64,000 bases of DNA from Candidatus Trichofilum aggregatum (GCA_016716885.1 JADJUV010000018.1:1-64000), one strand, 5' to 3'; positions 29,826 to 40,753 are shown, numbered from the stretch's first letter. The notes: a model not told the origin generated them from the letters alone. Numbers and translations: made by a program.

Positions 29826-31822
29826 GTAGTCTTAACTCCTGAGCGATGGCGGAGATAAAATCAAACAGTTGATTGAACAGGACATAGAGGATGTAGCCGG
29901 TCAAAACAAACAAGGCCATCGTGAATATCGTGATTAGAATGTTGCGCACGGTTTCAGAAAATGAGTAATTGTGAATTTCCTTCACCATGATAAAAAGCAT
30001 AATGCCCATCCAGAACCACATGAGATTCGAGGAAAAGGCATAAAGGAAAACCTCATTAAGCGTCAAGAGGTTGGAGATAAAGGCAATGGGTAAGGCAAAC
30101 AGCACGTAGGGGAACAAACTGTAAGCACTGCCAATAACGACATCGCGGACACGGCCTTCACCATCGCTAATGGTAGAAACCAGATAATTGGCCGCATTCC
30201 ACAGTAAGAGCAACAGAATCGTGATGACTATCTCATTTTCCACCCAGATAAACGCTGATGAGGTGTAGGGACTAAAGATGAAACCGGTGACATAAAGCGA
30301 TAAAACGCGGACGAAGATAACCCAGCCATAGATCAAGAGGGCAAATCGCAAACTGCCCCGCAGGTCTTTCTTGATGTAGTAAAAGCTATCGGCGGGCTGT
30401 TTAATAAACCGGAACATGAAGACGAAATCATCTACTAGTTTGTAGTTGCGTAAATCCTGGAACCATTTTCTGATGGGATCAAGCCAGTGGTAACGTCGAT
30501 CAAACCGCTTGCCCACTTGAAAAACCAGAGAAAAACCGAATAGCCCCAAAATAGCTTGGGTCAAATATTGCTGTAATACAGCGTTACGCAATTCCCAAAA
30601 GGCCTGGGAATAACCCTCGCGGTCTTCGGCATATTTGTAGGTGGTTAGCGCGGCCGCGTAACCCCTTTCCTTATAATAAGCATCCGCAATGGCCTGATAA
30701 GCCATAATATAAGAACCGTTGTAGTCCAAAACCTCTTCAAAATAGGGTTTAGCCTCACGGTAAAAACCGTCCACATACAGACGAACGCCATCGTGAACCA
30801 GCCGGGCGAAGTCTGTTGTTTGATAGACAACAACGGCATTCTTGTCCTTATCAAGTACATAAATGTACTCCCCATGCCGCTCAATCGCTGTGGGATTCCT
30901 TAACGTGCCTAAACGTTGGTCGCCATTATCCTGTGCCCCAAAAACAAACAACATCGTGCCATTGAGGTCATATTCATAAATCTGTCCATTGGCATCCACC
31001 GCTAATACCAAACCATTTTCACTGACGTCTATATCTCGGAAAGCCGTGGAGCCAAATATCTCAGGGAAAATGTTTTTTCCGGCAATGGTAAAGCGGCGGA
31101 TGGTCTCCCACCTGTCTGTGCCTGCGGTGATGGTGAATATCAGCGATTGGTGATCAATGGTGAGATTCGAGGGGGAAGCCGCCTCATTCTTAATGAACTG
31201 ATCAAGCTGTTCGTTGGTCAGGAACGCTCGTTGCAGAATCATCTTGAGTGACATCGTGGCTGAATTCGCGCCAAAATAACCGATGAAATTGCCATTGGTA
31301 TTCATCTGCACGATGCCATTGACGGAACCTTCGCTGATAATGTATAGATTTTGGCGGGCATCTACGGCTATTTTGCGGGGCAGAAACTGCCTGTTGCGGC
31401 CAAACAATGGCTCGGTAGGATGACCAAATTGGTTCAGTACATTGCCATTGGCATCCAAGATAAAAATGGTATCTTGCTGGGCATCGGCCGTACATAACCC
31501 CGTCATCATCCACAAATAACCCTGTGGGTCCTTGCAATACGCCTTCGCCATACGAGGCCACCACCTCAAAATCATCTAGTTTTACGATGCGGCCATTGCC
31601 GGTGTCGGCAATATAAATAAGCCCATCCGGGGTAATGAACATATCCTCGGCCGCGGATATGGGTAAATCCATTTCGGCGTAGGGGGAATACGCATCTTGG
31701 GTCATGAAAAGATACCCGCCTGGCCCTAATGCCCACGTGGTGTAGGGAGACGCAGCGTTAGCCTTGACGTTTGTCAGGAGAAGGATCGCTGCCAGGAAGA
31801 TAATCTGAAGGAATCGTTTCAT
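29818..31822 (-). CDS. NHL-repeat / TPR / YIP1 membrane protein (frameshifted)
   Basis: About 668 residues. ATG 31822 overlaps the permease stop (TAATG). A signal peptide (I-I-F-L-A-A-I-L-L-L-T ... A-N-A-A) is followed by beta-propeller NHL motifs such as I-T-P-D-G-L-I-Y-I-A-D-T-G-N-G-R-I-V-K and F-I-L-D-A-N-G-N-V-L, a TPR-like helical pair around 30,650-30,790, a membrane helix, and a YIP1-type domain of five helices at the C-terminus. The reading frame changes at about 31,490-31,500, beside a GGGG run. Spacing of the NHL motif suggests two missing bases there. Its neighbours (permeases, DUF5696) suggest a substrate-sensing or assembly partner of the sugar importer; this is inference. Confidence 0.75.
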
Positions 31823-32729
31823 TATTTGAGACCGGAATGGGACATGGTACTCATGACCTGGTTTTGCAGGAAGATGAAGATGAGCAGGTTGGGCAGAAAC
31901 ATGATAAGCGCCGCGGCCGCGGCCATCCCTTGTCCCGCCACCGCATTTGCCCCGCCGTCGTCGTTGTCAGGGTTGAGAGATAGAAAGCAAACGTTTTCAG
32001 GCTTTCACTATTGACATACAAAGTAGAAATCTCGGCATTATTCCACGTGGCCTGAAACGTCAAAATGGCAATCGTGGCAATCGCCGGTTTGATCATGGGC
32101 AAAATAATCTGCCAATAAATCCACACATCAGAGGCGCCGTCAATTTGGGCCGCTTCGACCACCTCATCGGGAATGCCGTCAATAAACTGTTTGATGAGAA
32201 ACAGACCAACCGGTATAGCTAATCCTGGCAGGATATGAACCAGGAACGTATCAATCAGGTTTAACCGCTCGATGATTAAAAAGCGCGGGATCGTGACGGC
32301 AATTGGTACAAACATTAAGGCGACGGTATTGATGGCAAATAAAACCTTTTTGAGCTTGAACCGTTTTTTCGACAAAGCATAAGCCGCGGTGGTGGAGACA
32401 AGAATGGACGCCGCCACGGTGACGATGGTAATGGAGATGCTGTTGAATAAGTAGCGACTGACCGGAATGCCCGAGCTGGACATGCGGGAAAACAGGTCGG
32501 CAAAATTTTTGGATGTCGGGTTGGTGACGAAAAAACGGGGGGGATAAGCGAAGAGTTCATCCGGTGGTTTGAAGGCGTGGGAGATAACGAAGAGGATGGG
32601 CAGAAGCATGAAGACAATTAAAGGGAACAGAATAAAGTAAAACTTTATCTGGCTGGTGTGAAACCCTTTGGGGTTGATCCCACTGTTATGAATGCCGGAG
32701 AACCGGCTACTCGACTGCTTACGTGCCAT
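31822..32729 (-). CDS. CUT1 ABC sugar permease (MalG-like), pair A (frameshifted near the end)
   Basis: About 303 residues. It contains six helices and the coupling loop E-A-A-Q-I-D-G-A-S-D near residue 190, then I-I-L-P-M-I-K-P-A. The apparent C-terminus R-W-R-D-K-G-W-P is out of frame. Adding one G in the GGGG run near 31,950 gives A-G-A-N-A-V-A-G-Q-G-M-A and the last helix L-P-N-L-L-I-F-I-F-L-Q-N-Q, ending at TAA 31,824-31,822. The restored stop overlaps the next ATG, which supports the correction. Works with the permease at 32,832-33,761. Confidence 0.9.
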
Positions 32730-32831
32730 AGTTTGTTTAATCTTGAGGACGTTATTGAAGCTGACCTCTGAGATTAAGACGAATTTCTCGAGTGATTCGG
32801 GGTACTGCGCTCTGCGTGAGTCAAGTTTCGC

Positions 32832-33761
32832 TCAATCTTCGCTGGCGAATAAGCGATTAGCGATTCGGGAAAAGAAGAGAACCATTAATAGGAGCACGAC
32901 AGAGACCGCGGCCGCGTACCCCATTTCATAGCGCAAAAAACCAAAATCCTCCACATGGTTCACAATCAATTGCCCCGCATATTGCGGCGTCGGGTTCCCC
33001 CCGGAAAGCGTAACCCCAATCGCCCCCGCCTGAAACGTCGCCACCAGTGAAATAACCGCCCCAAACAACATCTGCGGCTTCATCGAAGGAATCGTAATAT
33101 GAATGATTTCCTGAAAACGGTTGCTAATGCCATCAATACTGCCTACCTCATACAGTTCGGGATTAACCTCTAAAATCCCCGCCAGCATGGCTAAAAAACC
33201 CACCCCCATACTGCTCCACAGCGTCACCACAATCATAATGGTCATCAAATATTGCGGTGATTGAAGCCATTGAATGGGTTCCTGGATAACATTCAGCCCT
33301 AACAAAAAGCTGTTTAAATACCCATTCTGGTCCCCACTAAAAAGGGTCTTCCAGACAACCGCCATAGCCACACCCGTCGTCATCGAAGGCGAATAGAGAA
33401 TCAGAGCCAGAATCGTGCGCGGCCCTTTGGGGAGCTGGGCCAAAATCCAGGCCAGCATAAAGGACAAAAAGTAACCCCCTGGTCCAACAATCACCGCAAA
33501 CTTGATGGTGTTCGGTAACACATACCGCATGAATACATCATCTTGTGTCAGCAAAACAATGTAGTTTCTTAAACCATTAAAAGTGGGTGCCTGAATGGTG
33601 TCAAAAAAGGTAAATGACAGAAAGAAAGCCACCAAAACAGGCACGACAATAAAAATGAAGAACATCAACGCGTACATGGACACAAAAGCATACGCACTCC
33701 CTTCTCGGGTCGCCCAGCGCCTAAATTTTGACGTTCGTACCGGCTCGTTACTCGTCAGCAT
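32832..33761 (-). CDS. CUT1 ABC sugar permease (MalF-like), pair A
   Basis: 309 residues. The protein has an N-terminal cytoplasmic segment, six helices, and a coupling region L-Y-E-V-G-S-I-D-G-I-S-N near residue 208, in which E-V-G replaces the usual E-A-A; the trailing I-T-I-P-S-M-K-P is conserved. Its start overlaps the end of the solute-binding gene by 14 bp, so translation is coupled. It is paired with 31,822-32,729. A GCGGCCGC site lies near its 3' end. Confidence 0.92.
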   Translation of the reverse strand: MLTSNEPVRTSKFRRWATREGSAYAFVSMYALMFFIFIVVPVLVAFFLSFTFFDTIQAPTFNGLRNYIVLLTQDDVFMRYVLPNTIKFAVIVGPGGYFLSFMLAWILAQLPKGPRTILALILYSPSMTTGVAMAVVWKTLFSGDQNGYLNSFLLGLNVIQEPIQWLQSPQYLMTIMIVVTLWSSMGVGFLAMLAGILEVNPELYEVGSIDGISNRFQEIIHITIPSMKPQMLFGAVISLVATFQAGAIGVTLSGGNPTPQYAGQLIVNHVEDFGFLRYEMGYAAAVSVVLLLMVLFFSRIANRLFASED

Positions 33762-36674
33762 TATCCATCCACCCCTGGACAGTTTTTATGGTCGGAATCT
33801 TAAACTCTTTGACCACTACCCCATTTTCCAGATAACCAAACTCTTCCATTTTTCGGGTAATTTCGCGATTGATAATAATGATCGAACTGTCGATAGCTAC
33901 CCGAGGATTCACCCCATCAAACACAATCTTGTTCCAGGCGTTGCTCAGCTCTCGTTCCTGCATGTAACTACCGGGTAGTTTAACCGGCTCTTGTAACCAT
34001 TCCCATTGTGCCAAAATAACGTCTTTGTGCGCCTGGGGAATTGGCGAGTAGGCAAACGCCTCTACGTTAGCCGAGTTCCATAAATACTCTAGCCCGTAGT
34101 TCAAAATCAACTGTTGCTGAAAATCCACCTGTGTTTCTGTTGACACCCACCATTTCATAAACTCCCAGGCTTCATCTTTTTGATCCGTATTGGCAAACAT
34201 GATCCCAGCCTGGGCCGAACCAGTGGCATACCGAAGTTGGCTACCATCAGCCAAGACGGTAGCCGGATACAATTCTATCCCCCATAACCCGTTGATTTCC
34301 GGGGCGGCGGTTATCAGTTTGAGGTAGGTCTCAAAGTTGGAGACACCGATGGGTAAACTGCCGTAGCGGAAACTATCATAAAAGCTAGACGTGGTAAGCG
34401 GCATCCCATAAATGGTGAAACTCTCCGCCATGAATTTGATCGCGGTAATGGCTTCATCACTGCCTAAACCCGTGGCAAACCCGTCGGCACTGTATAAATC
34501 GGCGCCGTAATTAAAGAGATAGGGCGCTGTCATTAAGTGTGGTTTGGTGCCACTGCCACTGGAAAGGGGGGTGTTAAAATTCATGCCATACCTTTGCAGT
34601 TCAGGCAAAATCTCAATGACCTCGTCCCATGTATCAGGAATGGGGATACCCACTGAATCCAGAATGTCTTGCCGATAGTATGTCACCCAGAAATCCTGCG
34701 TTTCCGGGATGGCATAGACAGAATCGTTAATGATGTAGCTTAATAGCGAGCCAGGGGCATAAATGCTGATGGTGCTATCAAAGTCCTCAAATGACCGCAA
34801 ATCTATGAGAGCATTGCGTATAGCCAATTCGTAAGGCACATTTGTACTCACCCCCAAAGCAACATCCGGCTGTATACCGGCCGCATTAGCCAGAACCAGC
34901 TTAGACTCATCGGGCATGATAGAAAACTTGACGTTGATGCCGGTTTCGGCGGTAAACGTTTCATCCGTTATCAACTGCATCAAATCAACATATTGCCGCG
35001 GCCGATTCACCCATACTTCAAGTTCCCCTTCTTCGGCCCCGATGGATTGGTAGGGGTCTGGCTGAAAAGAGTGGAAGAAGCGTTTGATGCTTTCTACTAG
35101 GGAAGTGAAAAACGACACGCTTGCCGACTGGGGCAGGGTATCCGCTGAATGGATATAAATTTTATCCAGGGCCAGGGGCTGACTTTGCAGAATGGGCAAA
35201 AGATTACCAAGCAATTGAGCCGCCGAACTTGAGCCTTCGGAAAAACGATTCATGCGAATGGGGATTTTGTCGGGATCCTGCGCCAAAAACAGGATATTGT
35301 CTATCGCCATTTGGTAGGTCAGGATTTCTTGGGAGCCATCGCTTCCACTGATCGCTAACAAAACATCCAGGTCTGTACGCAAATCATCGGCAATCGCAAT
35401 TAACTGCTCCTGGATGTTGGGAATGTAATCGGAAAGGACCCATTCTTTATAGGGGTCAACCTGGTTGCCCGTCAGCTTTTTGATTTCCAGGGCTAACACG
35501 TTGATATCTATCAGCACTTTCTGGATTTTCTCAATCGGTGTGTAGTAAGGGGAATTGGTGGCTTCAATCCCCAGGACGTTGACGCCCTTTTGTAGATAAA
35601 TTTGATACGGTGTGTCTCCCCCGAGAGTCATGTCTGACCAGTCCGAAGCATAATCGAAAGCAACCTCGTTCAGCTCCGCAAACAAAACCTTATCATTGAG
35701 GGTGATCCGGCGGAAGACGGTGAAGTTGTTTTTCGTGCTTTGTAGGGCGCGTAGGGTAATAAAATAGAGACCATCTTCGGGGACGGTAAATTCATAATAG
35801 ACGGTACTGCCACTCGTTTTCCAGCTTTCGCCGCCCAGGGTGTTTAGTAGAAGTTGGTAGGTGTCATAAGGCGTTACCCGCAGGCTCCGGCTGTTGACAG
35901 GGCGAATGGAGGTGCTGTTTTTATAGATAGGATACTCGGCCTCGATTTCGATAAATACGTCTGAAACGGCGGGGGCCTGGTTCTCTTGCTGGTATTGGCT
36001 GTAAGTGGGGTAGGGGGAGAATGTTTCTACATAAATGCTCCCCAACAACATGGATTCTTTGGTTAGTTTAAATTCAAAGGTATGTTCTCCGGGGGTCAAA
36101 TGGAGTTGTACCGGGTAGGCTTGACTGAAATTCGCATCTCGCAGGGGCACGTTGGTCCAGCGAATTATTCTTTCCTGGCGGATCAAGGCTTCATTGCCGT
36201 ACCGATCGAGGGGGAACTGGTCCTGGCTGTTTTGGTAGAAAAGGGGGAAAACAAGGCGTTTCGTGTCGGGTGAAGGAAGTCACCGTCTAGTAAGAGTCGT
36301 CCTTCAGGAGCGTTGATAAATGAATCGAGCGCGGCCGCGTCAAACGAAATTATATAAGACCCCTCTGCCTCAATTAAAACCGTAAAATGGACCGAGTCCT
36401 CAGCTTGAAGCAAGACACTCGGTTTCTCATACAGGTCGGCAAACTCACTATCGCTGAGAGGCAGCGCGAAGGAATCGGCGCGGATCTCTATGGCGTTGGG
36501 GTGTTCGCTGTTATCGGGAAGTTGGGCGGGCGGAGTGGAAACCGGGGTCGCCTGTATCGCCGACCAGGCGGCTTGTGTGGAAGATGGCGACATAACCATC
36601 ATGACGATGAAGGCCAAGGGGGGGGGCTGTCCGAGTAATTTTAGAAGGCGAGCCAACTTGAGTGACATACGCAA
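33748..36674 (-). CDS. Large solute-binding protein with an extra N-terminal beta-sandwich half (frameshifted)
   Basis: About 975 residues. A signal peptide (L-A-F-I-V-M-M-V-M-S-P ... T-Q-A-A) is followed by two carbohydrate-binding-module-like segments (I-E-A-E-G-S-Y-I-I-S-F-D; then I-E-I-E-A-E-Y-P-I-Y-K-N-S). A helical linker follows, then from about 35,010 down a family-1 type extracellular solute-binding domain (G-I-N-V-K-F-S-I-M-P-D-E, F-W-V-T-Y-Y-R-Q-D-I-L-D-S-V-G). The frame breaks near 36,240-36,246, in C5/T4 runs, where one base is missing. ATG 36668 or TTG 36674 is the start. Normal solute-binding proteins are about 430 residues, so this is a fusion in which a glycan-capturing region is attached to the delivery domain. 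It lacks a clear lipobox. Confidence 0.85.
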
Positions 36675-36691
36675 TGGGGTTTAGCCGTAAT

Positions 36692-36732
36692 AAAAAAAGG
36701 GCGTCATAAATTGATTACAACGCCCTTTTTTT
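36692..36732. terminator. Bidirectional intrinsic terminator / attenuator between two binding-protein genes
   Basis: AAAAAAAGGGCGT and ACGCCCTTTTTTT form a perfect stem around a 15-base loop. On the minus strand it follows the stop at 36,743 by ten bases and precedes the next gene by about 20, so it should keep the first binding protein more abundant than the rest of the operon. Confidence 0.9.
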
Positions 36733-36742
36733 ATTTAATTCG

Positions 36743-38269
36743 TTACTGATTCATTTCCGCGGCCGCGTCTGTCAATATCTGATTGGCAAACTCTTCCAAC
36801 TGCGCGGAGTAATCTTCATACTTATACCGACCTTCATTGGCAAAGTTGAACATAAACCACATATTCACATCCAAATCTTCACCCACATCAATACCCGGTT
36901 TCCCTTCCCAACGCGCATTGATAAATCCCGGTACGATTTTCGCCAGGGATTCAATCATGCTGTTGTCCAGGTTATCTAGCGCCGCCAGAATACCCGGTTT
37001 GTCCACGAACTCTTTGTACAGTTCCAAAGAAGCCGCATCAACCGAAACCGGCATCTTGGGAGCCGAACCCATAGCACGGGCCAATTCGGCTTCTACCGCG
37101 TACGCTTCGGTGGAGAAAGTCATCCACTTGGCAAAATTGTAAGCTTCCTGCAAATTTGCTGTCGTCTTAGAGACCACCATCACGTCCGCTACCAGGGCCT
37201 GATTGCCACCGGGAACGCCAATGAAGTCCCATTCAAACGTCGCTTTTTGCACATAATCCGGTACGGCCCAAGAAGCATCCCAACGCATACCGACTTCTTG
37301 ATTCAGGAACAGTTCCCACGGGCCGGTCGCCGTAAAGTTCGCTTTTTGCTCCTCGGATAAACCTTGCCAGGTGTAAGGTTTCATTTCACCGGCTTTGGCG
37401 ATGGCATCCTTAAAGGCGGCAGAATTGTAATTCATCTGGGTTCCGTCATAGCTGAACCATTTCAAATTACTGTCCTGCGTATTGGCGTACCATCCCATCA
37501 CAAATTCCATCTCATCCAAACCCAACACACCCTGGGGCACATTGTTCAGTGCGGTGACCGCCTCATTGAACTCTTCCACCGAAAAACCGTATTCCGGGGC
37601 GTCCAGGTTGGCCGCCTCATACAAATCTTTGTTGACGAAATAACCCATGATGAACTGTGCGGCTGGTAAACCAAGCACCTGACCCGAGTAGGTAAAGCTA
37701 TCTTTTAGCACCTGGGGGACATTCGCCCAATCCGCATCATCCTGGGTAAGTTCGGTTAAATCAGCCACCCAGTCGTTCTGCACATACAGCGGCACATTGT
37801 TTGCCATAAAGACATCTGGCAACTCACCCTTGGCGGCATAAGAGGTCAGAACGGCATCCCAACCCCCCTCAGCCGACATATCCACGAACTCAATGGTTAC
37901 ATGGGGGTTCGCGTCCATGTATGCCTGAACCATTTGCCTCTGGATGTTGTTTTCCTCTTCGGTTCCCAGATTCCAGTTCGCATATCGTAACGTAATCGGC
38001 TCAGCTTCAGCGGCAGGTTCTTCAGCGGCAGGTTCTTCGGCCGCAGGCTCTTCAGTGGCAGGCTCCTCAGCCGCAGGCTCTTCGGCGACTGGTTCTTCGG
38101 CGACGGGTTCTTCGGCGACCGGTTCTTCCGCGGCCGCGTTTTCATTGTTGCTCGTATTTTCGGTGTTGCTTGTGTTATCGCCGTTATTGGCGGTTCCACC
38201 ACAGGCAACCAGCATGACCACTAACGCCGTCATGATCAATAGGTAAAGTAACTTAGCATAGGTCTTCAT
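36743..38269 (-). CDS. CUT1 solute-binding lipoprotein with A-E-E-P repeat linker
   Basis: 508 residues. ATG 38269 follows GAGGAG at seven bases. The lipobox is M-L-V-A-C (Cys23). Residues about 30-92 are an Asn/Thr segment and then nine or so V/A/T-A/T-E-E-P repeats, an acidic, extended tether. The binding domain follows (I-T-L-R-Y-A-N-W-N near 92, V-F-M-A-N-N near 152, V-G-M-R-W-D-A-S-W near 327). It is the ligand-capture subunit of one of the two CUT1 importers. It is separated from the second binding-protein gene by a strong terminator and from the GH94 gene by 77 bp. Confidence 0.92.
   Translation of the reverse strand: MKTYAKLLYLLIMTALVVMLVACGGTANNGDNTSNTENTSNNENAAAEEPVAEEPVAEEPVAEEPAAEEPATEEPAAEEPAAEEPAAEAEPITLRYANWNLGTEEENNIQRQMVQAYMDANPHVTIEFVDMSAEGGWDAVLTSYAAKGELPDVFMANNVPLYVQNDWVADLTELTQDDADWANVPQVLKDSFTYSGQVLGLPAAQFIMGYFVNKDLYEAANLDAPEYGFSVEEFNEAVTALNNVPQGVLGLDEMEFVMGWYANTQDSNLKWFSYDGTQMNYNSAAFKDAIAKAGEMKPYTWQGLSEEQKANFTATGPWELFLNQEVGMRWDASWAVPDYVQKATFEWDFIGVPGGNQALVADVMVVSKTTANLQEAYNFAKWMTFSTEAYAVEAELARAMGSAPKMPVSVDAASLELYKEFVDKPGILAALDNLDNSMIESLAKIVPGFINARWEGKPGIDVGEDLDVNMWFMFNFANEGRYKYEDYSAQLEEFANQILTDAAAEMNQ
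38010..38135 (-). repeat. 15-bp tandem repeats coding A-E-E-P-V/A
   Basis: The linker of the solute-binding protein is encoded by near-identical 15-bp units (plus-strand TTCTTCRGCGRCRGG). It is a likely slippage-prone region that can change linker length between strains. Confidence 0.8.
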
Positions 38270-38346
38270 TTCTTATCTCCTCGTAATTGTTCAATCGCTT
38301 GCCAAAAATAGGGTTTGTTTCACTTCACACCATAGACACCCCCTTT

Positions 38347-40728
38347 CTATCCCATGATAATTTCCACAAGATGCGTTTGTCCGTCATTAAAGGGCGGTAT
38401 TAATTGGCCCACCAGGAGTTTCCCGTCCACGGTCAACGTTTTAATCCCTTTGCTGACGTTTTCAGGGTTCTTCACGTCAATCTGGTACCAGGCCTGGCGG
38501 AATTTCCGGGTTACGCGGTAGCCAGACCAATGGGAAGGAATGGACGGCTCCACCCATAAACCGTCGGCCTGGGGTCTGATACCTAGAATCCAGTGGGTAG
38601 CGACACGGTGTAACCATTGCGCCGAGCCGGTATACCATGTCCAGCCCCCACGCCCGTAATATTCGGACAGAGGCCCGTCAACGTTGCCGGGGGTTACATA
38701 CGGTTCGGCCTTATAGGTCTCAATATCCGCGCTGCGATTTGGTGGGCATATTTTGTGGTAAGCATCGTAGGCTAATTCCGGCTCATCCACCAACGTGTAA
38801 GCCCACACAGACCAGGTTGCCGCATGGGAATAAACACCCCCATTTTCGCGCAAACCGGGTGCATAACGAGTGACATAACCCACATCCGGCCGGGGTTTGG
38901 TAAAGGCCGGATAATTCAACAGGGTTCCATAATCCTTTAGCAAATATTTGGTGACTGAGGCCATAGCCATTTTGGCGCGATCCGCCTCGGCTACCCCACT
39001 GATCACAGCCCAGTTATTGGGCATCAAAAATATCTGGCCCTCTTCGTTCTCTTTTGATCCCAATAACAACCCGTCATCTGTGGTGGCCTGCAAATACCAT
39101 TCGCCATCCCATCCGTGACATTCCAGCGCGCTTTTAACGCTTTGGCGGACGGTGTCACACTTTTGGGCAAAACCCGCATCCCCCCGCTGTCGGGCTAGGG
39201 GGCTGAAATTGCCCAGGATCATGTAGAGGAACTCGGCCACCCAAAAACTCTCACCTTTGAGACCTGTTCCTACGGCGCTCAACCCGTCGTTCCAATCGTG
39301 ATCGCCCATTAAAGGAATGCCGCGCGGCGAAAAGCGCGAGAAGGATCGTTCGATGGCCCGTTTGCAGTGATCATAGAGGGGTTCGGCTGGCCCGTTTAGA
39401 TAGGGGATCATCTCATCCAGGATGCTAACATCGTTGGTTTCGCGCAGATAGGCATCGAGGATGAACGGTAGCCAGAGTAGATCGTCTGAGCAGTTGGTGC
39501 GGGGGCCACCCCCTTTAATGGAGAACCACCAATGCAGCACATCACCTTCGATAAATTGCTGGGCCGCATGGAGAAGGAGCTGTTTTCTGGCATAGTCCGG
39601 TTCGCTGACCAGGAATATCTGGCTGTCCTGGAGCTGATCGCGGAAGCCATACCCGGCGGAAACTTGATACAAAGCGGATTTGCCCCACAAGCGGCAAGAG
39701 ATGGCCTGGTATTTTAGCCAGTAGTTGGTCATAAAATTGAGGGCTTCATCCGGGGTTTCGACCTTTTCGCCGTCTATGAAACGGGACCAAAATGTGTGGA
39801 CTTCTTGCAGGGCCTGTTCGCTTTTCTCAACCCCGGTGTAACGGTTGATGAGTTCGGCGACGTTTTCTTGACCGTCCGCGGCCGCGCCGAGGGTAAAAAC
39901 CACCGTCCTTGTTTCATGTGGTTCCAGGGTAATCTTCACTTGCAGGGCGGCAATGGCATCCGTAAATCGCCCACTTCGGCCTGCCAACTGGCTGTCCCGC
40001 ATCGCCTGCGGTTTATCATCATTGTTGTACAACCCGATAAACGATTCTTTATCACAATCAAATGATTTAAGCGGCTCGCTCACCGACATAAAGGCGGTGT
40101 AAGGCCAGTCAACATTGTTGTGGCGGCCTTTGTCGTCCGCGAAACCCCACAAACATTTGCGGGCGTAAACCGTGTTTGCCGCCCCATCGGCGGAGGTTTC
40201 GATAAACAGTTTGTGGAACTCACGGTGTTCATCGGGCGCAAATCCCAACAGCCACTCCGCATACGAAGTGACATCCAGTTCCCGCACCTCATCACTTTGA
40301 TTGGTCAGTTTGAGCTGGAATACCTCGACCGGGTCTGCGGCCGCGACAAAAATGGTCAACTCGCTGTCAATATCTTCGACCCGTTGGTTGAATTTGGAAT
40401 AACCAATACCATGCACAACCGAAAAAGATTGATACGGATGCATCACCGGCTTATAGGTGGCCGACCAGTACACATTTCTTTTTAGGTCACGAATGTAGAA
40501 ATATTTGCCCCAGTTATCCTTGATCAAATCCTGAAACGAGCGGGTGATCCGGTTCTGTCCGGCGTTGCCGCGCCAACTGAAACCAGAACCATTTTGGGAA
40601 ATCATCAGGCCATAATCACCATTGCTGATGATATTTCCCCAGGGGCGGGGGGTTCGGGGGGTCGTGATCACATACTCTTTCCCATCTTCTGAAAAATAGC
40701 CGTAGGCATTTTCAAATTTCTTTTTCAT
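38347..40728 (-). CDS. Glycoside hydrolase family 94 phosphorylase
   Basis: 793 residues, cytoplasmic. GH94 enzymes split beta-linked glucose (or GlcNAc) oligosaccharides with phosphate, yielding a sugar 1-phosphate. The N-terminal beta-sandwich begins Y-G-Y-F-S-E-D-G-K-E-Y-V-I-T-T-P; the helical barrel carries the catalytic acid Asp in G-D-H-D-W-N-D-G-L near residue 475; further signatures are Y-S-H-A-A-T-W-S-V-W-A and G-R-G-G-W-T-W-Y-T-G-S-A-Q-W. The length is that of cellobiose or chitobiose phosphorylases rather than the longer 1,2-beta-oligoglucan enzymes, so the linkage cannot be assigned from sequence alone. ATG 40728 follows AGAGGG. It is the first gene of the carbohydrate locus, directly behind the operator and promoter. 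Confidence 0.92.
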   Translation of the reverse strand: MKKKFENAYGYFSEDGKEYVITTPRTPRPWGNIISNGDYGLMISQNGSGFSWRGNAGQNRITRSFQDLIKDNWGKYFYIRDLKRNVYWSATYKPVMHPYQSFSVVHGIGYSKFNQRVEDIDSELTIFVAAADPVEVFQLKLTNQSDEVRELDVTSYAEWLLGFAPDEHREFHKLFIETSADGAANTVYARKCLWGFADDKGRHNNVDWPYTAFMSVSEPLKSFDCDKESFIGLYNNDDKPQAMRDSQLAGRSGRFTDAIAALQVKITLEPHETRTVVFTLGAAADGQENVAELINRYTGVEKSEQALQEVHTFWSRFIDGEKVETPDEALNFMTNYWLKYQAISCRLWGKSALYQVSAGYGFRDQLQDSQIFLVSEPDYARKQLLLHAAQQFIEGDVLHWWFSIKGGGPRTNCSDDLLWLPFILDAYLRETNDVSILDEMIPYLNGPAEPLYDHCKRAIERSFSRFSPRGIPLMGDHDWNDGLSAVGTGLKGESFWVAEFLYMILGNFSPLARQRGDAGFAQKCDTVRQSVKSALECHGWDGEWYLQATTDDGLLLGSKENEEGQIFLMPNNWAVISGVAEADRAKMAMASVTKYLLKDYGTLLNYPAFTKPRPDVGYVTRYAPGLRENGGVYSHAATWSVWAYTLVDEPELAYDAYHKICPPNRSADIETYKAEPYVTPGNVDGPLSEYYGRGGWTWYTGSAQWLHRVATHWILGIRPQADGLWVEPSIPSHWSGYRVTRKFRQAWYQIDVKNPENVSKGIKTLTVDGKLLVGQLIPPFNDGQTHLVEIIMG

Positions 40729-40753
40729 CTTGCCCTCTAGGAAGAGTGGTGAT

